Origin: Beijerinckiaceae bacterium
GTDB taxonomy: Bacteria > Pseudomonadota > Alphaproteobacteria > Rhizobiales > Beijerinckiaceae
Assembly: GCA_024304885.1 (NCBI GenBank)
Contig: JALJOM010000003.1
Location: 190,296 to 254,295, forward strand
Direction: 5' to 3'
Length of the DNA stretch: 64,000 nucleotides
The notes under the pieces are model-generated. The model worked only from the letters and a program-made list of their open reading frames with translations. It did no database searches and was not told the origin of the DNA. The stretch's first letter is position 1. The number at the start of each line of letters is the position of its first letter. Shown piece after piece: positions 17,454 to 26,034 of this stretch. Made by a program: the position numbers and the translations under genes.

Positions 17454-17669
17454 CTATCGCGCCGAGCAGTTCAGCGGGCGTGAAGGCCGAGGGGACGACC
17501 CGACGAGGTCTTCCGCACTCGGCCACCGCTGCCGCAGGAGGCGGGAAGGACGCCCCTTGCCCTTGATCGTGGTGCGCAGCTCGATCACGAGCCCCGTGGC
17601 GATCGAGGCCAGGCTGAACAGGACATAGGGCAAGGGATCGAAGGCCGAGTGGATGAAGGATCCGGTCAT
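17454..17669 (-). CDS. Small membrane protein, unknown
   Basis: A 71-residue ORF with an excellent ribosome site, AAAGGAG at 17678-17684, eight bases from ATG 17669. The first half (MTGSFIHSAFDPLPYVLFSL followed by ASIATGLVIELRTTIKGKG) contains one plausible transmembrane helix. The second half is Arg/Ser/Pro-rich and may not be conserved. No family was recognised. It lies about 130 bases downstream of another small ORF with the same type of ribosome site. An upstream in-frame extension to 17715 exists but lacks a comparable site. Confidence 0.45.
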   Translation of the reverse strand: MTGSFIHSAFDPLPYVLFSLASIATGLVIELRTTIKGKGRPSRLLRQRWPSAEDLVGSSPRPSRPLNCSAR

Positions 17670-17802
17670 TTAATATGCTCCTTTCGCGCGCGCGTGTCCC
17701 GGCGCCCGCCGTCACGGCCGAGCGGCAGTCCCGCGCGAGGGACCCGTCGAGCTGGGTCGATTGTGATGTCGGCGCCGGCGCTGCGGCGCGTCCGTGCGCG
17801 GG

Positions 17803-17898
17803 CTATTGCCGCCGCGGTTGCGTCGGAAAATACGGGCGCGCACCCCTTTGGGGCACGGCATCGAGCTCGGGCTCGATCAATATTTCGAGTATATTCAT
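17803..17898 (-). CDS. 31-residue small ORF with strong ribosome site
   Basis: ATG at 17898, stop TAG at 17803-17805, product MNILEILIEPELDAVPQRGA plus 11 residues ending TQPRRQ. AAAGGAG at 17908-17914 lies nine bases upstream. Upstream sequence toward 18000 is AT-rich and could hold a promoter. No family was recognised. It could be a leader peptide for the small membrane protein at 17454-17669 or a chance ORF. Confidence 0.35.
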   Translation of the reverse strand: MNILEILIEPELDAVPQRGARPYFPTQPRRQ

Positions 17899-18167
17899 GA
17901 CACGAGACTCCTTTCCGTGATGTGCTTGCGTCTCGATCCTCCCGACTCTCCTTGTCCTTCGCTATATAGTCGAAACGACGCTGCATCGCAATATCGCAAG
18001 CGCAAAACCCCGTGATCGCGCAACCGAAGGTTTCGGTTGTGCCCCGCGTCGCTCGACAGGACGGGCCCGAAGCCGATACCCGCGGCATTGCCGCCGCACT
18101 TGCCGATCCCTTCGCATCCTATCGGCGCCCGTCACACGGGGCCGACTGGACCAACGCATAGAGATTG

Positions 18168-19235
18168 TCAGCGGCTCTTGCGCAACGCAGCCTGCAGATC
18201 CCGCAGGAGCGTTTCTGCAGCCCGACCTTTGACCCGGATCTCGAGAGCTTCCAGCTCGATCTCCGACCCCGATCCGACGCGCAGGTGCGTCGACGTTTGC
18301 GATATCGACGATTCGTCGTACGGCCGGAGCTCCCAGCCGGAGCCGTTCCACGTGACGACGCCCAGATCCTCGGTACCGGACAAATATCTACCGACCTGCT
18401 TGCCGAGCTGGAAAAGTGCCGTGGTTTCGTCACCACTCGTGCTCGAATTCAAGGACGGACTGTTCAAGGCAATGCTGTTTTCCTTGTTGCCTGTTTTCTC
18501 ACAGGCGTCTACAAACTCTTGAAAGGGGTAGCATACCGGAACGGGGAGTATTTTCGCGACAGCTTTGGTGAAGGCCGTTCGAAAATAGCGAAAATATGGA
18601 TCCGCGGCGATGATCAATCCACTTGGTCTCGGCTCCCTTCGGGCGAGGACTTCGAACTCGGCGATGAAATTATTCTCTTTGTCGACGTTGTGCTTGTTGG
18701 TCCTCGGATTATCTCTCTTGTCTTGAAAGAATCTGGCAACCCTGGCCGGAGGCCAGGATCTGGCTTCATTCGGCAGTACCGGTGAATTGTTGTTCACGAC
18801 AAGATACATGCTGGAGTCGTCAACTGCCGCAAACGTGCTTTTCAGCAAGCTTTTCCGGGCATCGTCTTGGCTTGGTGTGCTCAAGTTGACGCCGCCTGCA
18901 AGTGCGATGGGCCTCCATCCCAGCGCATCGCCACTCAAGAAAACAAACCTCGGATCGCATTCCCTAAGCTCCAGCGCTGCTGCCTGCGCCATGACGAGAC
19001 CTTCGACAGTGACAATCAGATCTGGTCTTGTGTCGGCTGCGGACCTCACCAACGTCCGCAGCTCGGTAATGCCATAAACTCCGCGTGACTGGAAAAACCG
19101 ATCCTTCGCGTTAGGTTGGAGGAAGGTCGGTTGGGGTATCCCCCCCGACGAGGAAGCCAGGCCAGCCCGAAAGCACTCCTCGTTCCTTCCACCGAATTCC
19201 GTGGGCGCTACGATTGCGATGTTTGCCATGGTCAT
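18168..19235 (-). CDS. Cytosolic periplasmic-binding-protein-like sensor (ABC_sub_bind-like)
   Basis: The 355-residue protein has a two-lobed substrate-binding layout but no signal peptide: it starts MTMANIAIVAPTEFGG. Features that recall the ABC_sub_bind family (PF04392) are TRPDLIVTVEGLVMAQAAAL and, in the second lobe, AADPYFRYFRTAFTKAVAKI followed by LPVPVCYPFQEFVDA. That family has a similar lP.iY..reFv block and a late YV..IL.G segment, here QLGKQVGRYLSGTEDLG. Base composition looks lower in GC than in the flanking core genes. It is the third gene of an operon with the methyltransferase-GNAT fusion (gap 30 bases) and the TIR protein. Inference: a cytoplasmic ligand sensor for that system. 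Fold assignment is moderate. Confidence 0.6.
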   Translation of the reverse strand: MTMANIAIVAPTEFGGRNEECFRAGLASSSGGIPQPTFLQPNAKDRFFQSRGVYGITELRTLVRSAADTRPDLIVTVEGLVMAQAAALELRECDPRFVFLSGDALGWRPIALAGGVNLSTPSQDDARKSLLKSTFAAVDDSSMYLVVNNNSPVLPNEARSWPPARVARFFQDKRDNPRTNKHNVDKENNFIAEFEVLARREPRPSGLIIAADPYFRYFRTAFTKAVAKILPVPVCYPFQEFVDACEKTGNKENSIALNSPSLNSSTSGDETTALFQLGKQVGRYLSGTEDLGVVTWNGSGWELRPYDESSISQTSTHLRVGSGSEIELEALEIRVKGRAAETLLRDLQAALRKSR

Positions 19236-19265
19236 TTGCTCGCAATGGAATTGGTCTTTCGTTGC

Positions 19266-21611
19266 TCACGGCGCGAAACCGAGGACCTGGGAGATGACTT
19301 TTCCCGCGTCCGGCCAGTCCTTCGCGGTGACGCCGTCGATGCTCTCCCGCAAGGAGCACCCGGCGAGGCGCGTGTACTGAATCACATCACCCCGACCCTG
19401 CGGCGCGGCAACGAATGCGGGCAAATAGGCGGTCGGGAAAAAGCCCATGTCGGTGAGCTCGATCTGGACGCGGCAGCAATCGCTGCCGACCAGAACGATC
19501 ACGACGAGGTGGCCACCACCTGTCAGCCGCGCAAGATCGTCGACGACGTGTTGCACGAGGGCAACGCGAACTCGAGGGGTCGCCGCGCGTAAGCCGAGAA
19601 CCCGTGCGCGGGCATCGACCCGGTCGTAGACCACCCGCGTAGCCCCCAGCTCGGAAGTTGCCGACGAGGCGAGATAATAAGCATGGGTGAAACGGTTGCT
19701 GCGGTGATCCTTCCCCTGGAGCGGATGGAGCCCGACGATTCCTGCACTACGGTCGAAGATCTCGTCTGGGCGATCGAACCAAAGTCGTCCCGCATCGTCG
19801 TTGCGCTGGACGCTGATGTCGGTATCGACGGTCGGAACGTCACCGCCTTGGAGTCCATCCGCCGGACTTGACGCCACATCGCCAGCGGTGGACCACCCCA
19901 TGACCGTTGCGCGAAGCCTATGAGCTAGAGTGGTCCGTGACGGCTCGTCCGCCGGTCCGTCCGGGCGGGACGATCCATTCCACCATCCGGTGAGCACCAT
20001 CGATTCGAACCCTACCGGCATCGAATGCGCGTAAGGTTCGTAGCCCACCGGGCGAAACCCGGCATTGCGGGCGACCTTCCAGCCTCCGGCATCGTCGGTC
20101 CGCGCCTCGCAGAGAATGAATTTTGAGGCGCAGGTCAGCGCCTCGACCAGGCCACCCACCAGACGGGAGCCGAGACCTCCGTGGCGATAGGCCGCGTCCA
20201 CGACCACCCCGAAGATCTCGGCGATCCGATCCCGAGCACCGCCGATATTTCGCACCGCCGCCGCAGAGCCGACGATCGTGCCGTCTGGCGTCTCACCCAC
20301 GAGCCACAGGACCTCACCGCCCGTGATCATCGCCGCAACGGCGTCCGGGCTCATGAGCTGCGGGAAGGGATAAGAGTCTCGGGCATCCCCGTCGCGAGCA
20401 GGGGTATAAATGCGGATGTACAGCGCGCTGATCGCCGGGGCGTCGACGGAGGTCGCCGGACGAACCGCTGCAACATTCGCGATTTTCGACGAAAGCTTAT
20501 CCCCGGCGTGGCAACCGAGCGGCCCGCCCGGCTTCCGACCCGTGACGGTCGCACATTGACCGAAGTGCGACTCGACGAAGGAAAGGTCGTGAAAGCCGCG
20601 GGCGTTGAGCGATTCGAGGATGTCCTCGGCCCGGAATTGCGACAGCGAGCCGGGGGCTAGCTGGCGATTCGACTCGACCACCCTGCGGAGATCCTCGGCG
20701 AGCTCGTCGTATCGCCCGATTGCGCGCAGGTGCCGGTCGCATTCCTCCAGGATCGGGTCGAGGCGAAACGACCTCTTGAGGTCCGTGACGACGAGCGTCC
20801 CCCCCGGCTGGAGGATTCGCACGGCCGTGTCGAGCGCCTGCTCCGGCGCACGCATATCGAACAACGCGAGCAATATGCTGACGCCGGCAAACGACGCGTC
20901 AGCAATCATCGGGAGGAATTCGGCACTGGCCTCGACGATGGTCAACCCCCTGCCGATCTCCGCCGCCAAGGCGGATTTCGAGCGAAGCTTGTCGAGCATC
21001 GCGCGACTGCTGTCGACAGCGGTGATCCGGCGGCCTGCGCCGACCAGCTTCTCGGCCAGGTTTCCTGTCCCCGCTCCCATGTCGATGACCGGCCCGGGTG
21101 CGGCCGCCGCGAGAGCTGCTCGATGCCGGGCCACGACTTCGCGGTAATACGGCATGAGGTTGAGGACCCGATCATAGCTCGTGGCATAGGTGTCCCAAGC
21201 GAGATGGTGGTCGAGCTTCTCTCGGTACTCTTGATGAAACCAGTCCGCGCCGTCTGCAGGCGTTGCTTCCCAAGAGACGATCCGCCCGATCACGGTGTTG
21301 GAGGCGGAATCGTGGCATGTGGTTTCTGAACCCGTCAGGTGGACCGAGCCGAGCCCTTCGACTTTCAAGGTACATTCCGCATTCGACGGACCATTTCCAT
21401 CGGGAAGCAACGATCCTCGCGTGACCCGGGGAGCGAGCCGCTGCACGAGGCCGTCGAGCGGAAGGTAGCGGCACCCGTTCAATTCGTCGCGCGCCAGAAC
21501 TTCCAGTGCCAGGTTGTAATCGAGCACCCGGTTCTCGACGTCGAGCGTCAAAGCTGGAAGCGGGGCGTAGTACAGGCCCCGCGCGAGTCGCTGGAGAAGA
21601 TCGAAGCCCAT
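19266..21611 (-). CDS. PAS-like / SAM methyltransferase / GNAT multidomain fusion
   Basis: The 781-residue protein joins several domains. Residues 1-~110: PAS-like (LLQRLARGLYYAPLPALTLD, VENRVLDYNLALEVL). About 125-370: class I methyltransferase with motif I VIDMGAGTGNLAEKLVGAGR (D177-G183), acidic loop TAVDSSRAMLDKL and ILQPGGTLVVTDLK. About 385-545: GNAT acetyltransferase, motif A VVVDAAYRHGGLGSRLVGGL (R476-L484). About 590-781: a further domain ending MGFFPTAYLPAFVAAPQGRG, resembling GNAT-like C-terminal modules. ATG 21611 is chosen because GGGGGG lies just upstream and it starts 16 bases after the TIR gene's stop; the frame is open to 21710. Substrates are unknown. Context suggests a modifying or signalling arm of the island. 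Confidence 0.75.
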   Translation of the reverse strand: MGFDLLQRLARGLYYAPLPALTLDVENRVLDYNLALEVLARDELNGCRYLPLDGLVQRLAPRVTRGSLLPDGNGPSNAECTLKVEGLGSVHLTGSETTCHDSASNTVIGRIVSWEATPADGADWFHQEYREKLDHHLAWDTYATSYDRVLNLMPYYREVVARHRAALAAAAPGPVIDMGAGTGNLAEKLVGAGRRITAVDSSRAMLDKLRSKSALAAEIGRGLTIVEASAEFLPMIADASFAGVSILLALFDMRAPEQALDTAVRILQPGGTLVVTDLKRSFRLDPILEECDRHLRAIGRYDELAEDLRRVVESNRQLAPGSLSQFRAEDILESLNARGFHDLSFVESHFGQCATVTGRKPGGPLGCHAGDKLSSKIANVAAVRPATSVDAPAISALYIRIYTPARDGDARDSYPFPQLMSPDAVAAMITGGEVLWLVGETPDGTIVGSAAAVRNIGGARDRIAEIFGVVVDAAYRHGGLGSRLVGGLVEALTCASKFILCEARTDDAGGWKVARNAGFRPVGYEPYAHSMPVGFESMVLTGWWNGSSRPDGPADEPSRTTLAHRLRATVMGWSTAGDVASSPADGLQGGDVPTVDTDISVQRNDDAGRLWFDRPDEIFDRSAGIVGLHPLQGKDHRSNRFTHAYYLASSATSELGATRVVYDRVDARARVLGLRAATPRVRVALVQHVVDDLARLTGGGHLVVIVLVGSDCCRVQIELTDMGFFPTAYLPAFVAAPQGRGDVIQYTRLAGCSLRESIDGVTAKDWPDAGKVISQVLGFAP

Positions 21612-21627
21612 GTCGCCCCCCGGTTCG

Positions 21628-23265
21628 TCATGCCTCGCCGAGGCCCTCATCCTCGAGTGGCAGAGCGTCGACGTCGGTCCCTGAGCCCCCGGAGTTGGAC
21701 ATGATGCCAAAGCCGGGTTGTGGGCTCCCCATTTCGATGACGGACATTCCCGCGGGATTGTTCTGTGGGAGCTCAGGGTACAGCAGGGGCCGCGGATCGA
21801 TGACGGGCCTCGAGGCGTTGGTGACAGTCCCCGGTTCCCAATCGGGAAGATAGCGATCCGGGAACAAGCTCGACAAAATGTCCGTCAGCCTACGCTCGCT
21901 GAGGTCGTCGAACAGGACCCCCTGCTGAGCCTCGACAAGAAGCGAAAGATCCGGCCACGAACCCGATTCTAAGAGCACGGGGATAAGCGGGTATCTTTTC
22001 CCCTCCTTCTTGTAGAGCCGCGTCTCTATCAATCTCACCTCCCTGTCCTGTCCGTCCCCGAACGGTTTGTTGTCTACAAACAGAAGACAGAGGTCGGATT
22101 CCGTGATAGCCCTATTCAAAGCTTCTGCCCAAGTCGTACCAACCATCAGGGACTCCTTGTCGAAAAAGGTCTCGACATAGGGCTTGAAGGCCAGGAGCCG
22201 CTCGTAGATGGCCTTGACCTTGTCCCGCCGATCGGAACGGTATGAAAGGAATATACGAATTGGATGGAATGGCTTCAGCGGCTCTAGGGGAGTGCCTGCG
22301 TTCGACCTGGGATCGAGCGTGCAAACATAAACCTCCTCACCGTTGATGACTTTCCTGTGCGTTACGGTTGTCACGTCGAGATAGAGGACACGTAGGTTGA
22401 ACCAGTCGAGCCCTTCATCCTTGGGGCGGTGATCCTGGACGATGATGGGCAAGTAGGCGCGATCATTCAAGACAATGGGTATGCTCGCAACCGCTTGCTC
22501 TTTATTCGACCCCGTAGCTTGCAGCTTTTCCAACGCTCCTTTCTGGTCGGCCATGAACGCACGATATTGGGCAGGGTGCATACGCTTCGCGAGCTCCCTG
22601 TAGAATTCGTTCAGCCTCCGACCCACGAGATCCACGCCGGCCCCGAAGAACAGCTCGTTTGCCCGTTCGGACGCCATCGTATATAGAAGACGTTCCGGGT
22701 GGTTCTTGAGCTCGCGTCCCGCGTTATCCCCGTTGATTGCGGCCAAAGGGTGCTCGCAAACCAGAATCCGACGTCGCTTCTCTTGACCAAGGATCTGATT
22801 TTTCAGCTTGGATATTATGTCCTTGGTCCGGTTGTCGCGCTGCGGGGTCTCGGCATGCTCGAGCGGCAGCGTAATCACATTCTTGGTGACGAGGTTGAAG
22901 GGCAAATCACTCGGCACATCGCCCTGAGAGTTCTCGTCACACAAGAAAATCAAAGGAAGCCGCGACGCGAGCCGATACCCGATCTCGATCATCACGTTTG
23001 CGTTCCAATTGGCCTTGCCTTCCTTCGCAGCAGGATCAGTCGCGTCGGTTCGGCCCATATAGGCGATCGCCATCGGGGCGTTTTCGAGCGTGGTCGTAGT
23101 GCCGGTAACGATATCGTCTCCGACACCTTGGTCTGCCCTGTGAGGCTGGTAACCTGTCTCTTTGCACGCCGGCTCGATGTAGGTGCTATAGATATAATCG
23201 GCACGCTTTCGTACCGCCGAATACGTTCCACCCATCGGTGAGATGATGAAGCAAACCTTAGACAT
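21628..23265 (-). CDS. TIR-domain protein with N-terminal deoxyribosyltransferase/TIR-like domain
   Basis: The 545-residue protein starts at ATG 23265 with TAGGAG seven bases upstream. Residues 1-~135 form a domain of the nucleoside 2-deoxyribosyltransferase/TIR-like superfamily: KVCFIISPMGGTYSAVRKRA, then EPACKETGYQPHRADQGV and NWNANVMIEIGYRLASRLPL, with Glu94 in the position of the family's active Glu. Residues ~335-470 are a TIR domain: HPIRIFLSYRSDRRDKVKAI, then FFDKESLMVGTTWAEALNRA and SDLCLLFVDNKPFGDG, with candidate catalytic Glu near 409. TIR domains in bacterial defence often hydrolyse NAD+. The middle (140-330) is unrecognised. First gene of a three-gene operon; GC looks lower than in the core genes. 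Confidence 0.8.
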   Translation of the reverse strand: MSKVCFIISPMGGTYSAVRKRADYIYSTYIEPACKETGYQPHRADQGVGDDIVTGTTTTLENAPMAIAYMGRTDATDPAAKEGKANWNANVMIEIGYRLASRLPLIFLCDENSQGDVPSDLPFNLVTKNVITLPLEHAETPQRDNRTKDIISKLKNQILGQEKRRRILVCEHPLAAINGDNAGRELKNHPERLLYTMASERANELFFGAGVDLVGRRLNEFYRELAKRMHPAQYRAFMADQKGALEKLQATGSNKEQAVASIPIVLNDRAYLPIIVQDHRPKDEGLDWFNLRVLYLDVTTVTHRKVINGEEVYVCTLDPRSNAGTPLEPLKPFHPIRIFLSYRSDRRDKVKAIYERLLAFKPYVETFFDKESLMVGTTWAEALNRAITESDLCLLFVDNKPFGDGQDREVRLIETRLYKKEGKRYPLIPVLLESGSWPDLSLLVEAQQGVLFDDLSERRLTDILSSLFPDRYLPDWEPGTVTNASRPVIDPRPLLYPELPQNNPAGMSVIEMGSPQPGFGIMSNSGGSGTDVDALPLEDEGLGEA

Positions 23266-23706
23266 AATGAAGCTCCTAAAAAACCTGACTGCCGAGCCGA
23301 TACTCGGGCTTTGCCGCAAGTGACTATCAGCAAGGATCAAATTTTAGTGCAATGAATTCGTCGGTCAACCGCCATTCAGGGGACGCCGCTCCTGGTCGCC
23401 GCGACACCGATCACGTGTCATAATGGTCCGCTCGGCTCGAAGTCGCCCATTTGGCGGCCTGAAAACTTGAATATTTACTATACTAATAATACGTTTCGCC
23501 CGAAATATTAAAAAGTCGATCGCAGAGAGAGCATAATTTGTTACCTGATAGTTTGTCGATCGCCCCGAGATTGCCCGAGAAATACCTCACGATCCCTCGG
23601 AAGCACGCATCGAGTCGTGCTCGATGCCCGAGATGCCACGTCCGGAAGGCGGAGCCCGCGGGTCTGCCGTGAAGCGTCGGTCGGGATCCTGCTCGGCCGC
23701 CGGCGC
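23266..23706. other. Intergenic region upstream of the TIR operon, AT-rich boundary
   Basis: No gene was recognised. The stretch around 23465-23545 is strikingly AT-rich (TATTTACTATACTAATAATA) compared with the rest of the window. It lies between two minus-strand units. The promoter of the TIR operon is presumably close to 23290-23350. Confidence 0.5.
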
Positions 23707-25827
23707 CTATTCCGCCGCCCGCGCCGTCACGTCGACCGTGGTGAAAGCGCCCGACTCCTCCGGTCGCATCTCGATTCGACGCGCGTGGAATTGCGCAAGG
23801 CTCGCGCGATGGCCGATCGAGACGATCGTCGTCTGCGGCAGATGCGCGGCGAGCGCCGTGTAGATCTCGGCCTCCATGCCCTCGTCCATGGCGGAGGTGG
23901 ATTCGTCGAGAAAGAGCCAAGCCGGCTTCGCGAGCAGCGCGCGGGCGATGGCGAGGCGCTGCTGCTCGCCGCCCGACAAGCGTTGCGACCACACGTCCTC
24001 CACATCGAGCAACGGGGTGAGATCGGCGAGACGGGCGACGCGCAACGCCTTGGCGATCTCGGCATCCGTGTAGGTCTCGGGCGGCGCGGGATAGGTCACG
24101 GCCTGGCGCAGGCTGCCGATCGGGACATAGGGCCGTTGCGGCAAGAGGACCACATCGGCCTCGGGCGGAAGCGTAATCGTGCCCTCGCCATAGGGCCAGA
24201 TCCCCGAGATCGCGCGAAACAAGGTCGATTTTCCCGACCCCGAGGGCCCGACGACGAGCGCCGGCTCCTCGGCGACGAGGCGGAGATCGACACGAGTCAC
24301 GATCTTCTTTCCGTCGGGGATGCGCAGCTCGACCTCGTCGAGGGCGACCACTCCGGGCTCGGTGCCCGGCGCGTGGGCGAGCCCCTTGCGCGCCTTGGCC
24401 TGGCCGATCGCGGCATCGAAGGACACGAGACGGTCGAGCACGGCTTTGAACTCGGCGAGCGAGACATAGTAGTTGATGAAGAACGTGAGCGCGCCCTCGA
24501 CACGGGCGAAGGCGCTCGCGGTCTGGGTCATGACGCCGAGCGTGACCTTCCCGGCGAAATAGAAGGGCGCCGCGACGACATAGGGAATGATGGGGGAGAG
24601 TTGCCCGTAGAAGGCGGTGAAGGCCGTGAGATTCTTGCGGCACGCGATGATCGCGAAATAGTTCTTGATGATGGCCGCGAAGCGGGCGACGAGCGAGGAT
24701 TTCTCGGCGGCCTCGCCCGCGAGAAGCGCGACCTGCTCGGAATATTCGCGGAGCCGTGCGAGCGAGAAGCGGAAATCCGCCTCGTAGCGTTGCTGCATGA
24801 AGGCCAGACGCACGAGGGCTCGGCCGATGAGATGAGTGACGACGGTGCCGATGCCGGCATAGACGAGAGCGGTCCAGAACAGGAACCCCGGGACGGCGAT
24901 CGTCGTATAGGGCAAGGTGAAGTTCGCGGAGAGATCCCAAAGCACGATGGAGAACGAGACGAGCGAGCTCAGGGTCGCGATGAGCAGGATCGAGAAGGAA
25001 TAGATTCCATAGCCGGTGTCGCCGCCGTCGATGAACCGGTTGATGTCCTCGGAGATACGCTGGTCCGGGTTGTCGGCCGCACCGCCCGCGAGCGACATGC
25101 GGTAATGCGTGTGGCGGTCGAGCCAATGGCCGACATAGCTCTCGGTCAGCCACTTGCGCCAGCGGATGGTCAGGATCGACTTGATGACATATTCGAGCAC
25201 CGCCGAGGCGATGTAGAGGAAGGCCCAGGGCGTGAAGACGGTGACGAGCTGGCGCCAGAACTCGGCCTCGTCCTTGTTCTGGATGGCGTTGAACCAGTCG
25301 CGCGAGAAGAAGGAGAGGCGCACCTGCATGCCGACCTGCGCCTGGTTGACGACGACGAGAAAGACGACCATGGCAACGGCCAGGGTCCGCTCCATCGTGG
25401 TGACTCTCGGCAGAGGCCAGACGCGGAGGGTTGCGCGGTCGCTGGTATCGAAATAGCGGTCGGCGATCCCGGTCATGGTGCGCACGACCGGAATCCAGGA
25501 GATCACGAAGACGAGAAGGGCGAAGATCGCGACCGTGAGCGGCAGGCTCTCGGGGATGGCATAGTCCGCGAGATGCTCGGGCCAGAGGCCGATCTGGGTC
25601 GCGAGGTAAAGGCAGCCGAACAGCACGGTCTCGACGGCGAAGATCGCGGCGAAGATCCGCAGAAAGCTCGAGATCGCCGTCGCCTTGTAGGTCGTCGCGG
25701 CACACAGGGCCGTCACCACGGCGAGAAGCCAGACTGTCGGCTCGCCGGTCTTGGCACCGACACCGACCGAGGCGAGGGAAAAGACGGCGACGAGCGCGGC
25801 GAGGCTATGCATGACTGACCTCTGCAT
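23707..25827 (-). CDS. ABC transporter, fused permease-ATPase of the SbmA/BacA-like (YddA) family
   Basis: An inner-membrane half-transporter of 706 residues. The N-terminal part has several transmembrane helices, including a pair near residues 13-70 and others at ~90-115 and ~150-165. The SbmA/BacA-like domain follows with FFSRDWFNAIQNKDEAEFWR and WRKWLTESYVGHWLDRHTHY then NPDQRISEDINRFIDGG. The C-terminal ATPase has Walker A GPSGSGKST (about 525-533), signature LSGGEQQR (about 614) and Walker B LFLDEST. Relatives include YddA and rhizobial BclA (peptide uptake) and ABCD-type acyl-CoA carriers; the substrate is unknown here. Single gene. Confidence 0.88.
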   Translation of the reverse strand: MQRSVMHSLAALVAVFSLASVGVGAKTGEPTVWLLAVVTALCAATTYKATAISSFLRIFAAIFAVETVLFGCLYLATQIGLWPEHLADYAIPESLPLTVAIFALLVFVISWIPVVRTMTGIADRYFDTSDRATLRVWPLPRVTTMERTLAVAMVVFLVVVNQAQVGMQVRLSFFSRDWFNAIQNKDEAEFWRQLVTVFTPWAFLYIASAVLEYVIKSILTIRWRKWLTESYVGHWLDRHTHYRMSLAGGAADNPDQRISEDINRFIDGGDTGYGIYSFSILLIATLSSLVSFSIVLWDLSANFTLPYTTIAVPGFLFWTALVYAGIGTVVTHLIGRALVRLAFMQQRYEADFRFSLARLREYSEQVALLAGEAAEKSSLVARFAAIIKNYFAIIACRKNLTAFTAFYGQLSPIIPYVVAAPFYFAGKVTLGVMTQTASAFARVEGALTFFINYYVSLAEFKAVLDRLVSFDAAIGQAKARKGLAHAPGTEPGVVALDEVELRIPDGKKIVTRVDLRLVAEEPALVVGPSGSGKSTLFRAISGIWPYGEGTITLPPEADVVLLPQRPYVPIGSLRQAVTYPAPPETYTDAEIAKALRVARLADLTPLLDVEDVWSQRLSGGEQQRLAIARALLAKPAWLFLDESTSAMDEGMEAEIYTALAAHLPQTTIVSIGHRASLAQFHARRIEMRPEESGAFTTVDVTARAAE

Positions 25828-26034
25828 CCGGTCTCGAGACGAAGGATCTCGAACGGCCGATCGAACGGAGCCTGGGATCGCTGGACTGTTCCGGGCCGGG
25901 GCGTCAAGACCTGTCGTTTTTCGCGCGTCGGGTCAAGCAAGGGTGACCCTTGCGTCCGGCGGGCGAAGCCCCCGCAGGAGGCCGGGGAGAGCGCGCGTGA
26001 CGAGGTTCGGGCGCGAGCTCGGCGGGAGAGCGAG

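Noticed and set aside
23617-25818. Long plus-strand open frame antisense to the SbmA/BacA-like ABC transporter
   Set aside because: Low-complexity Arg/Glu/Asp-rich translation. The minus strand has intact Walker A, signature and Walker B motifs.
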